Shown: positions 1 through 6,916, counted from the first letter of the stretch. The stretch is DNA of 9,373 bases from Planctomycetaceae bacterium (GCA_016795125.1 JAEUIG010000281.1:1-9373); one strand, 5' to 3'. The notes: generated by a model not told the origin, from the letters alone. Translations and numbers: made by a program.

Positions 1-1600
1 GGGCGCGTTCGAGCAGAAGTTCACTGAACCGGCCGGCGGTGAACATGGGTTTGCCGGCCAGCAGTTCGTAGGCAATGCAGCCCAGCGCGAACAGGTCGGA
101 CCGCTCGTCGCCGCGTTCGCCGGACAACTGTTCAGGCGCCATGTAGCGCGGAGTGCCGACGATCTGCCCGAACGCCGTCGTCCCTGGGTCTTCGGCTGTG
201 AGATACCGCGCGAGGCCGAAATCGACGATCTTGACGGTTCCGTCGCTCGTCAGCAGCACGTTAGACGGTTTCAGATCGCGGTGGGCGATCCCGGCGGCAT
301 GGGCGCAGGCGAGTCCCGCGGCGAGCTGGCCGACGATCGCCCGGACCGCCGGCAGCGGCAGGCCCGGACAGCGCGCGATCAGGTCCGACAGCGACGGGCC
401 GTTGCACAGCTCCATCGCGATGAACGACGTGCCGTACGCCGAGAACTCGGACAACACGGCGACGATGTTCGTGTGCTGCAGTTCGCCGATGATGTCCGCT
501 TCCTGGTGGAACCGCAGCGTGGCGTGCCGGTCGAACGTCAGGTCGTGCCGGAGCATTTTGAGCGCGACCGGCTGCTGTGTTTCGACATCGGCGGCGGCAT
601 AGACGATCCCCGTGGCGCCGCGTCCCAGCCGCTGCCGGATCAGGTATTTGTCGATCGTCTTGCCACACAGCACGTCGATCGCCAGCGTGCCGACGCGCTC
701 GGCGATCAGCTCGGCCATCGCGATGCTGAGCCGCGGATACCGGCCGGCGAGGTGTTCGAAGGCGTCCTTGTTGATGATCGCTGCGCAGCCGTGCGTCGTC
801 GCGGTGACGGTCGCACTGCGGACCTCCTGGGTGACGAGGCCGAGTTCGCCGACGACGGTGTGCCGCTGGAGGTGGGCGATCGGGTGCACCCGCCCGGAAT
901 CGTTCAGCCAGACATCGGCCGCGCCTTCGAGCAGGATGAACAGCGCGTCGGCCGCTTCCCCCTGCCGCACCAGGGCGTCGCCGGGGGCAAACTGTTGAAT
1001 CTTCGCGTGCGTCGCCACAGCCTCTCGGACGTGCCGCGACAACTCCGAGAACGGGCGGATCTGGCGCAATGTTTCCGCGAGTTCTGTAGCGTCCGGGCAG
1101 GGGGCCGTCGGCGGCGACGCTGGCGGTGCTTCTTCCAGGGTCGCATCGGCTGACGGCGACGGCGTGTCGCCCAGCAGCTCTTGCACCGACGTGCGCGTCA
1201 CCACGTCGTTCCGCGCCTGTTGCAGCCGCTCACGAACGGCGGATTCAAGATGCGGCAACTGGCGGACGTACTCGTCGAGTTCCGGCCAGTCGCCGGATTC
1301 GTGCCGCGCCAGGAACTCGTGTTCGACGAGGTCGAGCAGCGTGCTGTCTCCAAACGAGACGTCCACATACTCGTTCAGGTACTGCTCGATCCGCGAGGAG
1401 GATTGCCCCTGCGAGCTGGAGACGTCGCGTTCGATCTGCTGCTTGATGAGGTCGCTGACGAGTCGCCGGTAGGCCGCGTCGCGCGCGACGGGGCCGGGAG
1501 TGCCGGAACAGCGCTGCGGATTTTGGGAGGATTCGTCGGCCATCCAGAAATCGTCGCATTGGGACAGGATGGCAGCCAGCCGGTTCGAGTTACTCGGCAT
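1..1600 (-). CDS. Ser/Thr protein kinase with N-terminal cyclic-nucleotide-binding-like domain (C-terminus beyond window)
   Basis: Hanks-type kinase predicted to phosphorylate proteins on Ser/Thr. The frame is open from an ATG at 1600 to the left edge (533 codons seen). A Shine-Dalgarno GGGAGGA lies 7 bases before the ATG, which fixes the start. Residues about 70-130 resemble the Tyr/Glu-rich leader seen in many planctomycete kinases (an EYVD...EHEFLARHESGDWPELDEY type of segment). A Pro/Ala-rich linker covers about 145-172. Residues about 180-300 read as a CNB/CAP-like fold, with a phosphate-binding-cassette-like stretch GELGL (251-255) and R261. The kinase domain starts near 319: glycine loop LGRGATG (325-331), VALK with K348, E367 as the likely helix-C Glu, catalytic loop HRDLKPSN (440-447), DFG at 460-462, GTPRYMAPE (482-490) and SDLFALG (501-507). 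All key catalytic residues seen are intact, so it should be active. The end, including any membrane or sensor domain, is outside the window. It is divergent from an ECF sigma gene, which suggests joint regulation. Family call is secure; the ligand of the CNB domain is unknown. Confidence 0.95.
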   Translation of the reverse strand, partial: MPSNSNRLAAILSQCDDFWMADESSQNPQRCSGTPGPVARDAAYRRLVSDLIKQQIERDVSSSQGQSSSRIEQYLNEYVDVSFGDSTLLDLVEHEFLARHESGDWPELDEYVRQLPHLESAVRERLQQARNDVVTRTSVQELLGDTPSPSADATLEEAPPASPPTAPCPDATELAETLRQIRPFSELSRHVREAVATHAKIQQFAPGDALVRQGEAADALFILLEGAADVWLNDSGRVHPIAHLQRHTVVGELGLVTQEVRSATVTATTHGCAAIINKDAFEHLAGRYPRLSIAMAELIAERVGTLAIDVLCGKTIDKYLIRQRLGRGATGIVYAAADVETQQPVALKMLRHDLTFDRHATLRFHQEADIIGELQHTNIVAVLSEFSAYGTSFIAMELCNGPSLSDLIARCPGLPLPAVRAIVGQLAAGLACAHAAGIAHRDLKPSNVLLTSDGTVKIVDFGLARYLTAEDPGTTAFGQIVGTPRYMAPEQLSGERGDERSDLFALGCIAYELLAGKPMFTAGRFSELLLERA

Positions 1601-1607
1601 CGGACTG

Positions 1608-1614
1608 TCCTCCC
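1608..1614 (-). promoter_or_regulatory. Shine-Dalgarno site of the kinase gene
   Basis: On the minus strand GGGAGGA stands 7 bases upstream of the ATG at 1600. It decides the kinase start. Confidence 0.8.
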
Positions 1615-1632
1615 GCCTGGGTCAGCGCCAGT

Positions 1633-1652
1633 TGCTCGGGCCTGCCCGAACA
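1633..1652. promoter_or_regulatory. Imperfect palindrome upstream of the kinase, possible operator or leader hairpin
   Basis: TGCTCGGGCCTGCCCGAACA reads almost the same on both strands: arms TCGGGC and GCCCGA around a 2-base centre, with two more pairs outside one mismatch. It lies 33 bases upstream of the kinase ATG, in the shared kinase/sigma intergenic region. It could be a dimeric regulator site or a small RNA hairpin in the kinase leader. No known operator is recognised. Confidence 0.3.
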
Positions 1653-1994
1653 GGGAGCAGGATTCGGCCGTCCGATCGGGTGTTTGAGCGTGAGCACGAC
1701 ATGGTCCTCAGAATTGTATCGGTCCAGGGCGACGAGAGTGAATCAGTCTCGCGCCGTATTCTGGCCGTTCGCCGGGACGTTAACGGTCCTGCCGATCGGA
1801 TGAATTGGGTCGGGTTCCGCGTCGCACACCCGGGATGCAAGATTTACAAACGACGCCTGTTCGCGCGGCAACCGCCGGTCAACGCAAACCGGTGCCCCTC
1901 ATGGGCGGCCGGCATGCCGCCTGCGAAAGTCGGCCTGCGGCATAACAAGTGCATCAGCACTCGCCTCTCCGATCCCGTCATAATTCGTGAGCAG

Positions 1995-2588
1995 ATGGAC
2001 CATCTGATCAGTGAATCCGAATGGTTGACGATTCTCCACGGACTCCGGCAGGGAGACGCCGCGGCCCTGCAACGCTTCTGCGCAAAATGCGGCCCGCTGT
2101 TACGCGCCATCGCCGACCGGCGCGTCGCGCCGCGGCTGCAAAGCCGCTTTGACGCGGACGATGTGGTCCAGTCCACGTTTCGCACTTTTATCCGCCGGGC
2201 GCACGGCGGGCAGTTTCTGTTCGACGACAACCAGCGGCTGTGGAACCTGCTGTGCGCCATTACGTTCACGAAACTGCGGGAGAAGGCCCGGTTTCACCAG
2301 CGGCAGGCCCGTTCGGCGATGCGGGAGCAGCCGGTCCCGGTCGATGAAGCGGGCGAGAGAGGCGCATTCTGGGCGTCCCCCGGCCCGGGTCCCGATGCGG
2401 CTGTCGAATTTGCCGACGAGTTCCAGCACGTCCTGGGCGAGCTGAACGGTGACGAGCGCCGGCTCGTCGAGCTCAAGCTGCAGGACCGGACCAACGACGA
2501 AGCGGCCGAAGCGATGGGGGTCTCCGAGCGGACCGTGCGTCGCATGCTGGCCGGCCTGCAACTGAAATTCGGCCGACTGCTGCAGTAG
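1995..2588 (+). CDS. ECF-family RNA polymerase sigma factor
   Basis: Sigma-70 factor of the extracytoplasmic-function type (197 residues, the usual size), directing RNA polymerase to a special promoter set. Region 2 covers about residues 20-100, with a region 2.2-like DADDVVQSTF at 53-62 and a basic/aromatic 2.4-like part around 80-106. A linker rich in Pro and Gly spans about 112-138. Region 4 covers about 140-195, with TNDEAAEAMGVSERTVRRML (166-185) as the helix-turn-helix. The start at ATG 1995 gives a normal family N-terminus. The frame is open upstream as far as 1500, but that extension would overlap the kinase gene and has no family-like sequence. No strong Shine-Dalgarno precedes 1995. 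No anti-sigma gene lies next to it; instead a Ser/Thr kinase is divergent, which fits planctomycete ECF groups known to sit beside such kinases. The exact ECF group cannot be assigned by eye. Confidence 0.93.
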   Translation: MDHLISESEWLTILHGLRQGDAAALQRFCAKCGPLLRAIADRRVAPRLQSRFDADDVVQSTFRTFIRRAHGGQFLFDDNQRLWNLLCAITFTKLREKARFHQRQARSAMREQPVPVDEAGERGAFWASPGPGPDAAVEFADEFQHVLGELNGDERRLVELKLQDRTNDEAAEAMGVSERTVRRMLAGLQLKFGRLLQ

Positions 2589-2619
2589 CGTCTCGTCGAT
2601 CACAAGCGAAATACAGATC

Positions 2620-2763
2620 GACACAAAGCCGCAGAGTCACAAAGACGCGCAAAGAAAGGCTCAGATCTGTACACAAAAAGGATAATTTGCCTGGCGCATG
2701 TCTGGCATTCTGGCAGACCTTGTTCCGTCTCTGCGCGTCTTTGTGACGTTGCGTCTTTGTGTC
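2620..2763. repeat. Long inverted repeat of the CACAAAG type between convergent genes
   Basis: The left arm (2620-2655) begins GACACAAAGCCGCAGAGTC. The right arm (2728-2763) is its reverse complement at 32 of 36 positions by hand alignment. The spacer is 72 bases. It fills most of the gap between the 3' ends of the sigma gene and the epimerase gene, so a transcript from either side would form a large hairpin and could end or be protected there. Its core CACAAAG units recur in the repeat at 7594-7670. Confidence 0.8.
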
Positions 2764-2773
2764 AATAACTGGA

Positions 2774-3781
2774 TCAGGCGCGGTAATACTCGCGATACCA
2801 CTCCACGAACCGCCGCACGCCTTCTTCGATCGATGTGCTGGGCTGGAAGCCGGTGTCGCGCGTGAGGTCTTCGACGTCGGCGCAGGTGGCCGGCACGTCG
2901 CCCGGCTGCATCGGCAGGAGGTTCTTCTCCGCTTTGCGGCCGAGGCAGGCTTCGAGCACTTCGATCAGCCGCAGCAGCTCGACCGGCGAATGGTTGCCGA
3001 TGTTGTACAGCCGGAACGGCGCGTTGCTGGTGCCGGGGTCGGGAACAGCTCCGGACCAGTCGGGATTCGGCGTCGCCGTACGGTCGAGCGTGTGCACCAC
3101 GCCGCCGACGATGTCGTCCACGTAGGTGAAGTCCCGCCGCATCCGGCCGTGATTGAACACGTCGATCGGCCGTCCGGCGAGAATCGCCTGCGTGAACAGG
3201 AACAGCGCCATGTCCGGTCGTCCCCACGGTCCGTAGACCGTGAAGAACCGCAGCCCGGTCGTCGGCAGTCCGTAGAGATGGCTGTACGTATGGGCCAGTA
3301 GCTCGTTCGCCTTCTTGGTCGCCGCGTACAGGCTCAGGGGATGATCGACATTGTCGTGGACGGAGAACGGCATCGTCGTGTTGGCGCCGTACACCGAGCT
3401 GGAGCTGGCGTACACGAGATGCGCGACCTGCGAGTGGCGGCAGCCTTCGAGGACGTTCACGAAGCCGACGAGATTGGCGTCGACGTACGCATGCGGATTG
3501 GTGAGCGAGTACCGCACCCCCGCCTGCGCCGCGAGATGCACGACGCCGTCAAACTTCTTTGCGGCGAACAGCGCCGCCATGCCCGCTCTGTCGGCCAGAT
3601 CGAGTTTCTGAAACTCGAAGCGCTGCTGAGCGGTCAGTCGCGCGAGGCGATCCTGCTTCAGCGGCACGCTGTAGTAGTCGTTGAGATTGTCGAGGCCGAC
3701 GACTTCATCCCCCCGCGCCAGCAGGTGCTGCGCGACGTGCATGCCGATGAAGCCGGCCGCGCCGGTCACGAGAACTTTCAT
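2774..3781 (-). CDS. NAD-dependent sugar-nucleotide epimerase, probably UDP-glucuronate 4-epimerase
   Basis: Extended short-chain dehydrogenase/reductase of 335 residues, full length for the family. It should interconvert UDP-glucuronate and UDP-galacturonate in the cytoplasm to feed polysaccharide or lipopolysaccharide synthesis. Visible features: NAD-binding TGAAGFIG (6-13); D31, likely contacting the adenosine ribose; LAAQAGVRYS (83-92), typical of the GlcA 4-epimerase group; YASSSSVYG (124-132) with the catalytic Ser region; catalytic Y152 and K156 in LYAATKKANE; RFFTVYGPWGRPDMALF (178-194); and RRDFTYVDDI (215-224). The GPWGRPDMA stretch and the DYYS near residue 36 favour UDP-glucuronate over UDP-glucose as substrate. 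The start at 3781 lies directly before the nucleotide-binding strand; no good Shine-Dalgarno is seen. No glycosyltransferases are adjacent, so the target polymer cannot be inferred. A related dTDP/UDP-sugar epimerase is the alternative. Confidence 0.93.
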   Translation of the reverse strand: MKVLVTGAAGFIGMHVAQHLLARGDEVVGLDNLNDYYSVPLKQDRLARLTAQQRFEFQKLDLADRAGMAALFAAKKFDGVVHLAAQAGVRYSLTNPHAYVDANLVGFVNVLEGCRHSQVAHLVYASSSSVYGANTTMPFSVHDNVDHPLSLYAATKKANELLAHTYSHLYGLPTTGLRFFTVYGPWGRPDMALFLFTQAILAGRPIDVFNHGRMRRDFTYVDDIVGGVVHTLDRTATPNPDWSGAVPDPGTSNAPFRLYNIGNHSPVELLRLIEVLEACLGRKAEKNLLPMQPGDVPATCADVEDLTRDTGFQPSTSIEEGVRRFVEWYREYYRA

Positions 3782-3866
3782 CAGCGCTGAGGGCTAAGGG
3801 TTGAGGTCAAGGGCATGAGTTGAGCGAGAGTTGAGAGACGATCGATAAGCCGGAGGCGCTCATCTC

Positions 3867-3896
3867 TATTCCCTGTTCCCTATTCGCTATTCCCTA
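3867..3896 (-). repeat. Heptamer tandem repeat (GGGAATA, four units)
   Basis: On the minus strand four consecutive 7-base units read GGGAATA, GCGAATA, GGGAACA, GGGAATA, preceded by TA. The TA plus the first G form the TAG stop codon of the phosphatase gene, so the array begins inside the last codon. The rest of the gap to the epimerase start (3782-3866) holds only loosely repeated GTTGAG words. Confidence 0.7.
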
Positions 3897-4577
3897 CACC
3901 ACCAGGAACTCGGCGGCCGGGACGACGCCGCAGAACTTGCCCCACTGCGTCGCCTGGTAGATGTTCTGGTCTTCGAGGACGAGTGCCGACAGCGCGCCGC
4001 GGAGCGAGTAGGCGCAGGTATCGAGGCAGACCCAGCCCGGGAAAATCAGCGGGCGCGAATCGCGCTGGGCCGTGTGGCCGCAGATGATCGGCTTGCCGGA
4101 GACGTGCGGCGCTTCCTTGCCGGTCAGCCGGTTCCATCGCAGGTAGTGGGCGGTCTGCCGGTCCATAGGCCAGGCCGGATTGATCGCCGCATGCGCGAAG
4201 ATGATCCCGTCGGATTCGTAAAAGTCCTTGCCCGACTTGATGAAGTCCAGGTGCTCCGCGGGGACGTCGTCGACCCGCCCGCCGTAGGAGGCCACCATTT
4301 CGCGGCCGCCGTACTGCGGCCAGGCGTCTGCCCATTCCCCTCCGCTGATGGCGTCGAGGAACATTTCCTCGTGATTGCCCATCAGGTGGATCAGCCGGCA
4401 CTGCTTCCGCAGTTCGATGAGGCGGTCGATGCAGCCGCGCGTGTTGGGACCGCGATCGATCACGTCCCCGACGATGATGACCGTATCGTCCTGGCGGAGC
4501 GCCAGTTCTTCCAGCAGGATATCGAGCGCGACATCGCATCCATGAATGTCGCCGATCGCAATTGTGCGTGCAGTCAT
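3894..4577 (-). CDS. PPP-family metallophosphatase (Ser/Thr phosphatase / ApaH-like)
   Basis: Calcineurin-like metallophosphoesterase of 227 residues, the size of bacterial PPP enzymes of the PrpA/ApaH-like kind. Metal-binding and catalytic motifs are all present in order: GDIHG (9-13), GDVIDRG (37-43), GNHEE (67-71), H129 in FAHAAI, and GHT (167-169). It should hydrolyse phosphomonoesters on proteins or dinucleoside polyphosphates in the cytoplasm; the substrate cannot be told from sequence. I chose ATG 4577 because it starts MTARTIAIGDIHG, the usual N-terminus of the family. An in-frame ATG at 4652 would add 25 basic, low-complexity residues with no family counterpart. No strong Shine-Dalgarno is seen at either. 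The stop codon TAG is the edge of a heptamer repeat. The gene follows the hydrolase on the same strand after a 173-base gap, so co-transcription is possible but not shown. Antagonism to the kinase at 1-1600 would be speculation. Confidence 0.9.
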   Translation of the reverse strand: MTARTIAIGDIHGCDVALDILLEELALRQDDTVIIVGDVIDRGPNTRGCIDRLIELRKQCRLIHLMGNHEEMFLDAISGGEWADAWPQYGGREMVASYGGRVDDVPAEHLDFIKSGKDFYESDGIIFAHAAINPAWPMDRQTAHYLRWNRLTGKEAPHVSGKPIICGHTAQRDSRPLIFPGWVCLDTCAYSLRGALSALVLEDQNIYQATQWGKFCGVVPAAEFLVV

Positions 4578-4735
4578 ACCGTGCCGAGCTGAACGTGCGC
4601 TGCTGATCCCCCGCGCCGCCCGCTTTCGTCCGTGCCGTTGATATGCGGTCATTGTTGCGACTGATGATGGAACGCCCGCGTCCGTGTGCGCCCGCGATCA
4701 GTAGTTCTGTCTATATCAGCAATGGCGATTCTGAC

Positions 4736-4764
4736 AACCCGGATCGGGCGTCAGTTGCCGGGTT
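4736..4764 (-). other. Hairpin at the hydrolase gene end, no T-tract
   Basis: AACCCGG (4736-4742) and CCGGGTT (4758-4764) form a 7-base stem that overlaps the last codons of the hydrolase gene. On the minus strand no run of T follows, so it is not a standard intrinsic terminator. It could stabilise the 3' end. Confidence 0.35.
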
Positions 4765-5977
4765 TCGACAAGCCGATGTCAAACTCGTTTTCGCCCGGTT
4801 GAACCTCGTACGTAAGCCACGTGATATCGTCGCGCCCCGACACGTTCGTCGCGCGTGCAATCGTCGGGGCGAGGCCCATGCCCCCCAGATTGTAAATATG
4901 CACATGCTGCAGGCCGACTGCCGGCCCGCTGGCCGCCGAAAACGAGAAGTTTCCACCGAAAACGAGGGCGAACGTCGACGGGTGCAACTTGTGTTCCGGC
5001 ACGAAGATCACCGCGCCGATTCCAATCGGCTGGCCATCCACGGTGACCTTCCCTTTCACCGCCGCTCGCTGCACCGGAGCCAGAAACCCGCTCTGCTTCA
5101 GCCAGTCCGCCAATCGCTGCGTCCAGGTGGAGAGCACCGGATCGCCGGCCGCCAGGCCCACTCCGTGCGGACCGTTCTGATAAACGTGCAGTTCCGCCGG
5201 AACCTTGTGCTCCAGCAGGGCCATGTAGTACGCGACGGCGTTCTGCGGCGGCACGCCGGTGTCTTCAGCGGTGTGGAACAGAAACGTCGGCGGGGTCTCG
5301 CTGGTGACCTGCGTCTCGTTGGACAGCGAATGCACGAGCGCCGGATCGGGATTCTCGCCGAGCAGGTTCTTGATCGAGCCCTTGTGCGAGTAGTCCGCTT
5401 CGAAGCTGATGACCGGATAGCACAGGATCGAAAAGTCCGGGCGACATCCGACGCGCTCAATCGGGTCGGTCGCGTCGGGCGTTCCGGCGTCGAAGTGCGT
5501 CGAGACCGTCGATGCCAGGTGTCCGCCGGCGGAAAAGCCCATTACGCCGATGCGGGCTGGATCGACGCTGAACTCCGCCGCATGCGACCGGACATAGCGG
5601 ATCGCGCGCTGCACATCCTGCAGCGGGACAGGATGATGGTACTTTGGTCCCAACCGGTACTTGAGCACGGCGGCGGTGACGCCGATGGAGTTGAACCACT
5701 GTGCGACCTGCTGCCCCTCGTGATCGCTCGCCAGATGCCCATACCCGCCGCCGGGGCAGACCACGACGGCTGCGCCGGTCCGGGTGGCGTCCGGGGCCAG
5801 ATACAGCCGGATCGACGGCCTGTCCGCGTCTTCCGTACCCAGCGCACCTGGTGCGCCGTCCGGGTACAGAAAGGTCTGTCCGGGGGCGCCGGCGTCCTCG
5901 GCACGACTCGCCTGAGCGATGATCGTCAACAGGCAACATCCGGCGATCAGGCGGAGCGCGAGCGGCAGTCGCAGCAT
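4751..5977 (-). CDS. Secreted alpha/beta hydrolase (esterase, acetylxylan-esterase-like) with C-terminal beta-rich domain
   Basis: Predicted exported esterase/lipase-like enzyme of 408 residues. The start at ATG 5977 is backed by GAGGAA six bases upstream and gives a classic signal peptide: MLRLPLALRL followed by a hydrophobic stretch to about residue 22, with likely cleavage after SRA (24-26). The catalytic domain covers about 35-298. An oxyanion-hole-type CPGGGYG lies at 74-80, the nucleophile elbow GFSAGG at 147-152 gives S149, and likely D239 (HTAEDTG) and H271 (GPHGVG) complete the triad. The set resembles carbohydrate esterases that deacetylate xylan-type sugars or hydrolyse feruloyl esters; the true substrate is unknown. 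From about 306 a separate segment begins VKGKVTVDGQPIGIGAVIFV, resembling the carboxypeptidase-regulatory-like/Ig-like beta domains common in planctomycete secreted proteins. That module is normally found alone or in lipoproteins, so its fusion here is notable. Upstream in-frame ATGs at 6007 and 6130 would spoil the signal peptide and are rejected. Confidence 0.9.
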   Translation of the reverse strand: MLRLPLALRLIAGCCLLTIIAQASRAEDAGAPGQTFLYPDGAPGALGTEDADRPSIRLYLAPDATRTGAAVVVCPGGGYGHLASDHEGQQVAQWFNSIGVTAAVLKYRLGPKYHHPVPLQDVQRAIRYVRSHAAEFSVDPARIGVMGFSAGGHLASTVSTHFDAGTPDATDPIERVGCRPDFSILCYPVISFEADYSHKGSIKNLLGENPDPALVHSLSNETQVTSETPPTFLFHTAEDTGVPPQNAVAYYMALLEHKVPAELHVYQNGPHGVGLAAGDPVLSTWTQRLADWLKQSGFLAPVQRAAVKGKVTVDGQPIGIGAVIFVPEHKLHPSTFALVFGGNFSFSAASGPAVGLQHVHIYNLGGMGLAPTIARATNVSGRDDITWLTYEVQPGENEFDIGLSKPGN

Positions 5978-5983
5978 CGGTTT

Positions 5984-5989
5984 TTCCTC
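5984..5989 (-). promoter_or_regulatory. Shine-Dalgarno site of the hydrolase gene
   Basis: GAGGAA on the minus strand, six bases before ATG 5977. It decides the start in favour of the form with a signal peptide. Confidence 0.7.
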
Positions 5990-6052
5990 ATCAGGGTGCG
6001 GCGACATTGTAGCGAATGCCCCTGCCCTCCGGGCACTCAGCCAGCCCGACCT

Positions 6053-6108
6053 CCCTCTCCCCCGAAATAAGCATTGAACTCGAAGAGAGCGCCATTCGGG
6101 GGAGCGGG
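6053..6108. repeat. Palindromic intergenic repeat (CCCTCTCCCCCGAA arms)
   Basis: CCCTCTCCCCCGAA (6053-6066) and TTCGGGGGAGCGGG (6095-6108) pair over 14 bases with one mismatch, around a 28-base loop. The following GCCGGGGTGAGGGG resembles a dispersed repeat family found in many high-GC genomes. It lies about 75 to 130 bases upstream of the hydrolase start. Confidence 0.65.
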
Positions 6109-6280
6109 CCGGGGTGAGGGGCCACTGCAACGTGTCAGTGCGCTCCCATCATCCGGCCTTCGGCCACTTTCTCCCCGCTTTCATATCCACCTGCGTGGCC
6201 AGCCGACGCCGGGGAAAAACGCATCATCGCCGCTCAGCGTTACTTCCCTCTGCTCCTCTGTCCCTTTGCCCCTCACTTCT

Positions 6281-6754
6281 TCACATGTTCTTCAACTCTG
6301 CCAGCACTTCGTCGACGTGCCCGGCAACCTTCACCTTCGGCCACACGGCGGCAATCTTGCCGCGCTTGTCGATCAGGAATGTCGCTCGCTGGATGCCCAT
6401 CGATTTGCGGCCGTAGAGGTTCTTCTCCACCCACACGCCGTATTTCTCGGCGACTGCATGATCGGCGTCCGCCAGGAGCGGAAACGGGAGGCCGAACTTG
6501 GCGGCGAACTTCTCGTGGGAGGCCGTGGTATCCGGGCTGATTCCCAGGACGGCTGCGCCGGCCCTGGTCAGCGCGGTCGATTGATCGCGGAAATCGCAGG
6601 CCTCCTGCGTGCAGCCGGGCGTGTTGTCCCGCGGATAGAAATACAGCACGACGTTCTGCTTGCCGCGGAACTGCTTCAGCGACAGCTTGCCGCCGGGGAC
6701 CGCGGGCAGGCTGAATTCCGGGGCGGAGTCGCCAATCTGGGGCAACGCAGACAA
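6281..6754 (-). CDS. bcp: Thiol peroxidase of the Bcp/PrxQ peroxiredoxin family
   Basis: Reduces hydrogen peroxide and organic hydroperoxides in the cytoplasm, with electrons normally from thioredoxin. The 157 residues match the family length. The protein begins with the family-like GDSAPEFSLP (8-17). YFYPRDNTPGCTQEACDFRD (38-57) contains the active site: T45, peroxidatic C48, and C53, the resolving cysteine of the atypical two-Cys Bcp type. The later ATFLIDKRGKI (125-135) and the final helix (DEVLAELKN) are also typical. The start is TTG at 6754, with GAGG six bases upstream; no ATG or GTG gives a better family fit. The gene stands alone: the hydrolase gene lies 303 bases downstream, and the acidic-protein gene is divergent from a 328-base shared region. 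No peroxide-responsive operator was recognised. Confidence 0.95.
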   Translation of the reverse strand: MSALPQIGDSAPEFSLPAVPGGKLSLKQFRGKQNVVLYFYPRDNTPGCTQEACDFRDQSTALTRAGAAVLGISPDTTASHEKFAAKFGLPFPLLADADHAVAEKYGVWVEKNLYGRKSMGIQRATFLIDKRGKIAAVWPKVKVAGHVDEVLAELKNM

Positions 6755-6760
6755 AGCGGA

Positions 6761-6764
6761 CCTC
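6761..6764 (-). promoter_or_regulatory. Shine-Dalgarno site supporting the TTG start of bcp
   Basis: GAGG on the minus strand, six bases before TTG 6754. It supports use of this rarer start codon. Confidence 0.55.
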
Positions 6765-6916
6765 GAATCTTTTTGGCACGGGGCGGCCGCATCGTAGGCC
6801 GCATTCCGTCAGGAGTGCAATGTCCCGGACACGGGTCGTCGCCGCGACACGGCGTCGATGACGCAACTTCCGGCCAGAGACCGATTTCAATTTGTCCAAC
6901 AATCTGTGGGAACTGC

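Larger units (their letters stand above)
1601..1994. other. Divergent intergenic region between kinase and sigma factor genes
   Basis: This 394-base gap separates the divergent starts of the kinase and the sigma gene. It holds the kinase Shine-Dalgarno, the palindrome at 1633-1652, and a second inverted repeat, ATGCCGC at 1914-1920 with GCGGCAT at 1937-1943 (7-base arms, 16-base loop), about 50 bases before the sigma start. No clear -35/-10 pair was recognised. The sigma reading frame stays open through this gap, but nothing in the extended translation resembles a known domain. Confidence 0.5.
5978..6280. other. Intergenic region between hydrolase and bcp
   Basis: This 303-base gap holds the hydrolase Shine-Dalgarno, a palindromic repeat at 6053-6108, a small GGCC-TTC-GGCC hairpin around 6154-6164, and a pyrimidine-rich stretch at about 6240-6280 just after the bcp stop. 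Read on the minus strand that stretch is made of AGAGG/CAAAGGGACAGAGG-like words, reminiscent of a decayed intergenic repeat. No gene and no clear promoter were recognised. Confidence 0.45.

Noticed and set aside
281..1153. Plus-strand open frame of 290 codons
   Set aside because: It is antisense to the protein kinase, whose motifs are all intact on the minus strand.
1500..1994. N-terminal extension of the sigma factor by 165 residues
   Set aside because: The frame is open but overlaps the kinase 5' end, has no family-like sequence and gives an abnormal length for an ECF factor. ATG 1995 gives a normal N-terminus.
4578..4652. Upstream ATG for the metallophosphatase
   Set aside because: It adds 25 basic residues before the family's usual first beta strand and has no ribosome site.
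4736..4764. Intrinsic terminator of the hydrolase gene
   Set aside because: The stem is present but no T-run follows on the minus strand, so it is listed only as a hairpin.
4643..6070. Long plus-strand open frame of 475 codons
   Set aside because: It is antisense to the hydrolase gene, which has a signal peptide, catalytic triad and Shine-Dalgarno. High GC with strong third-position bias leaves the opposite frame open by chance.
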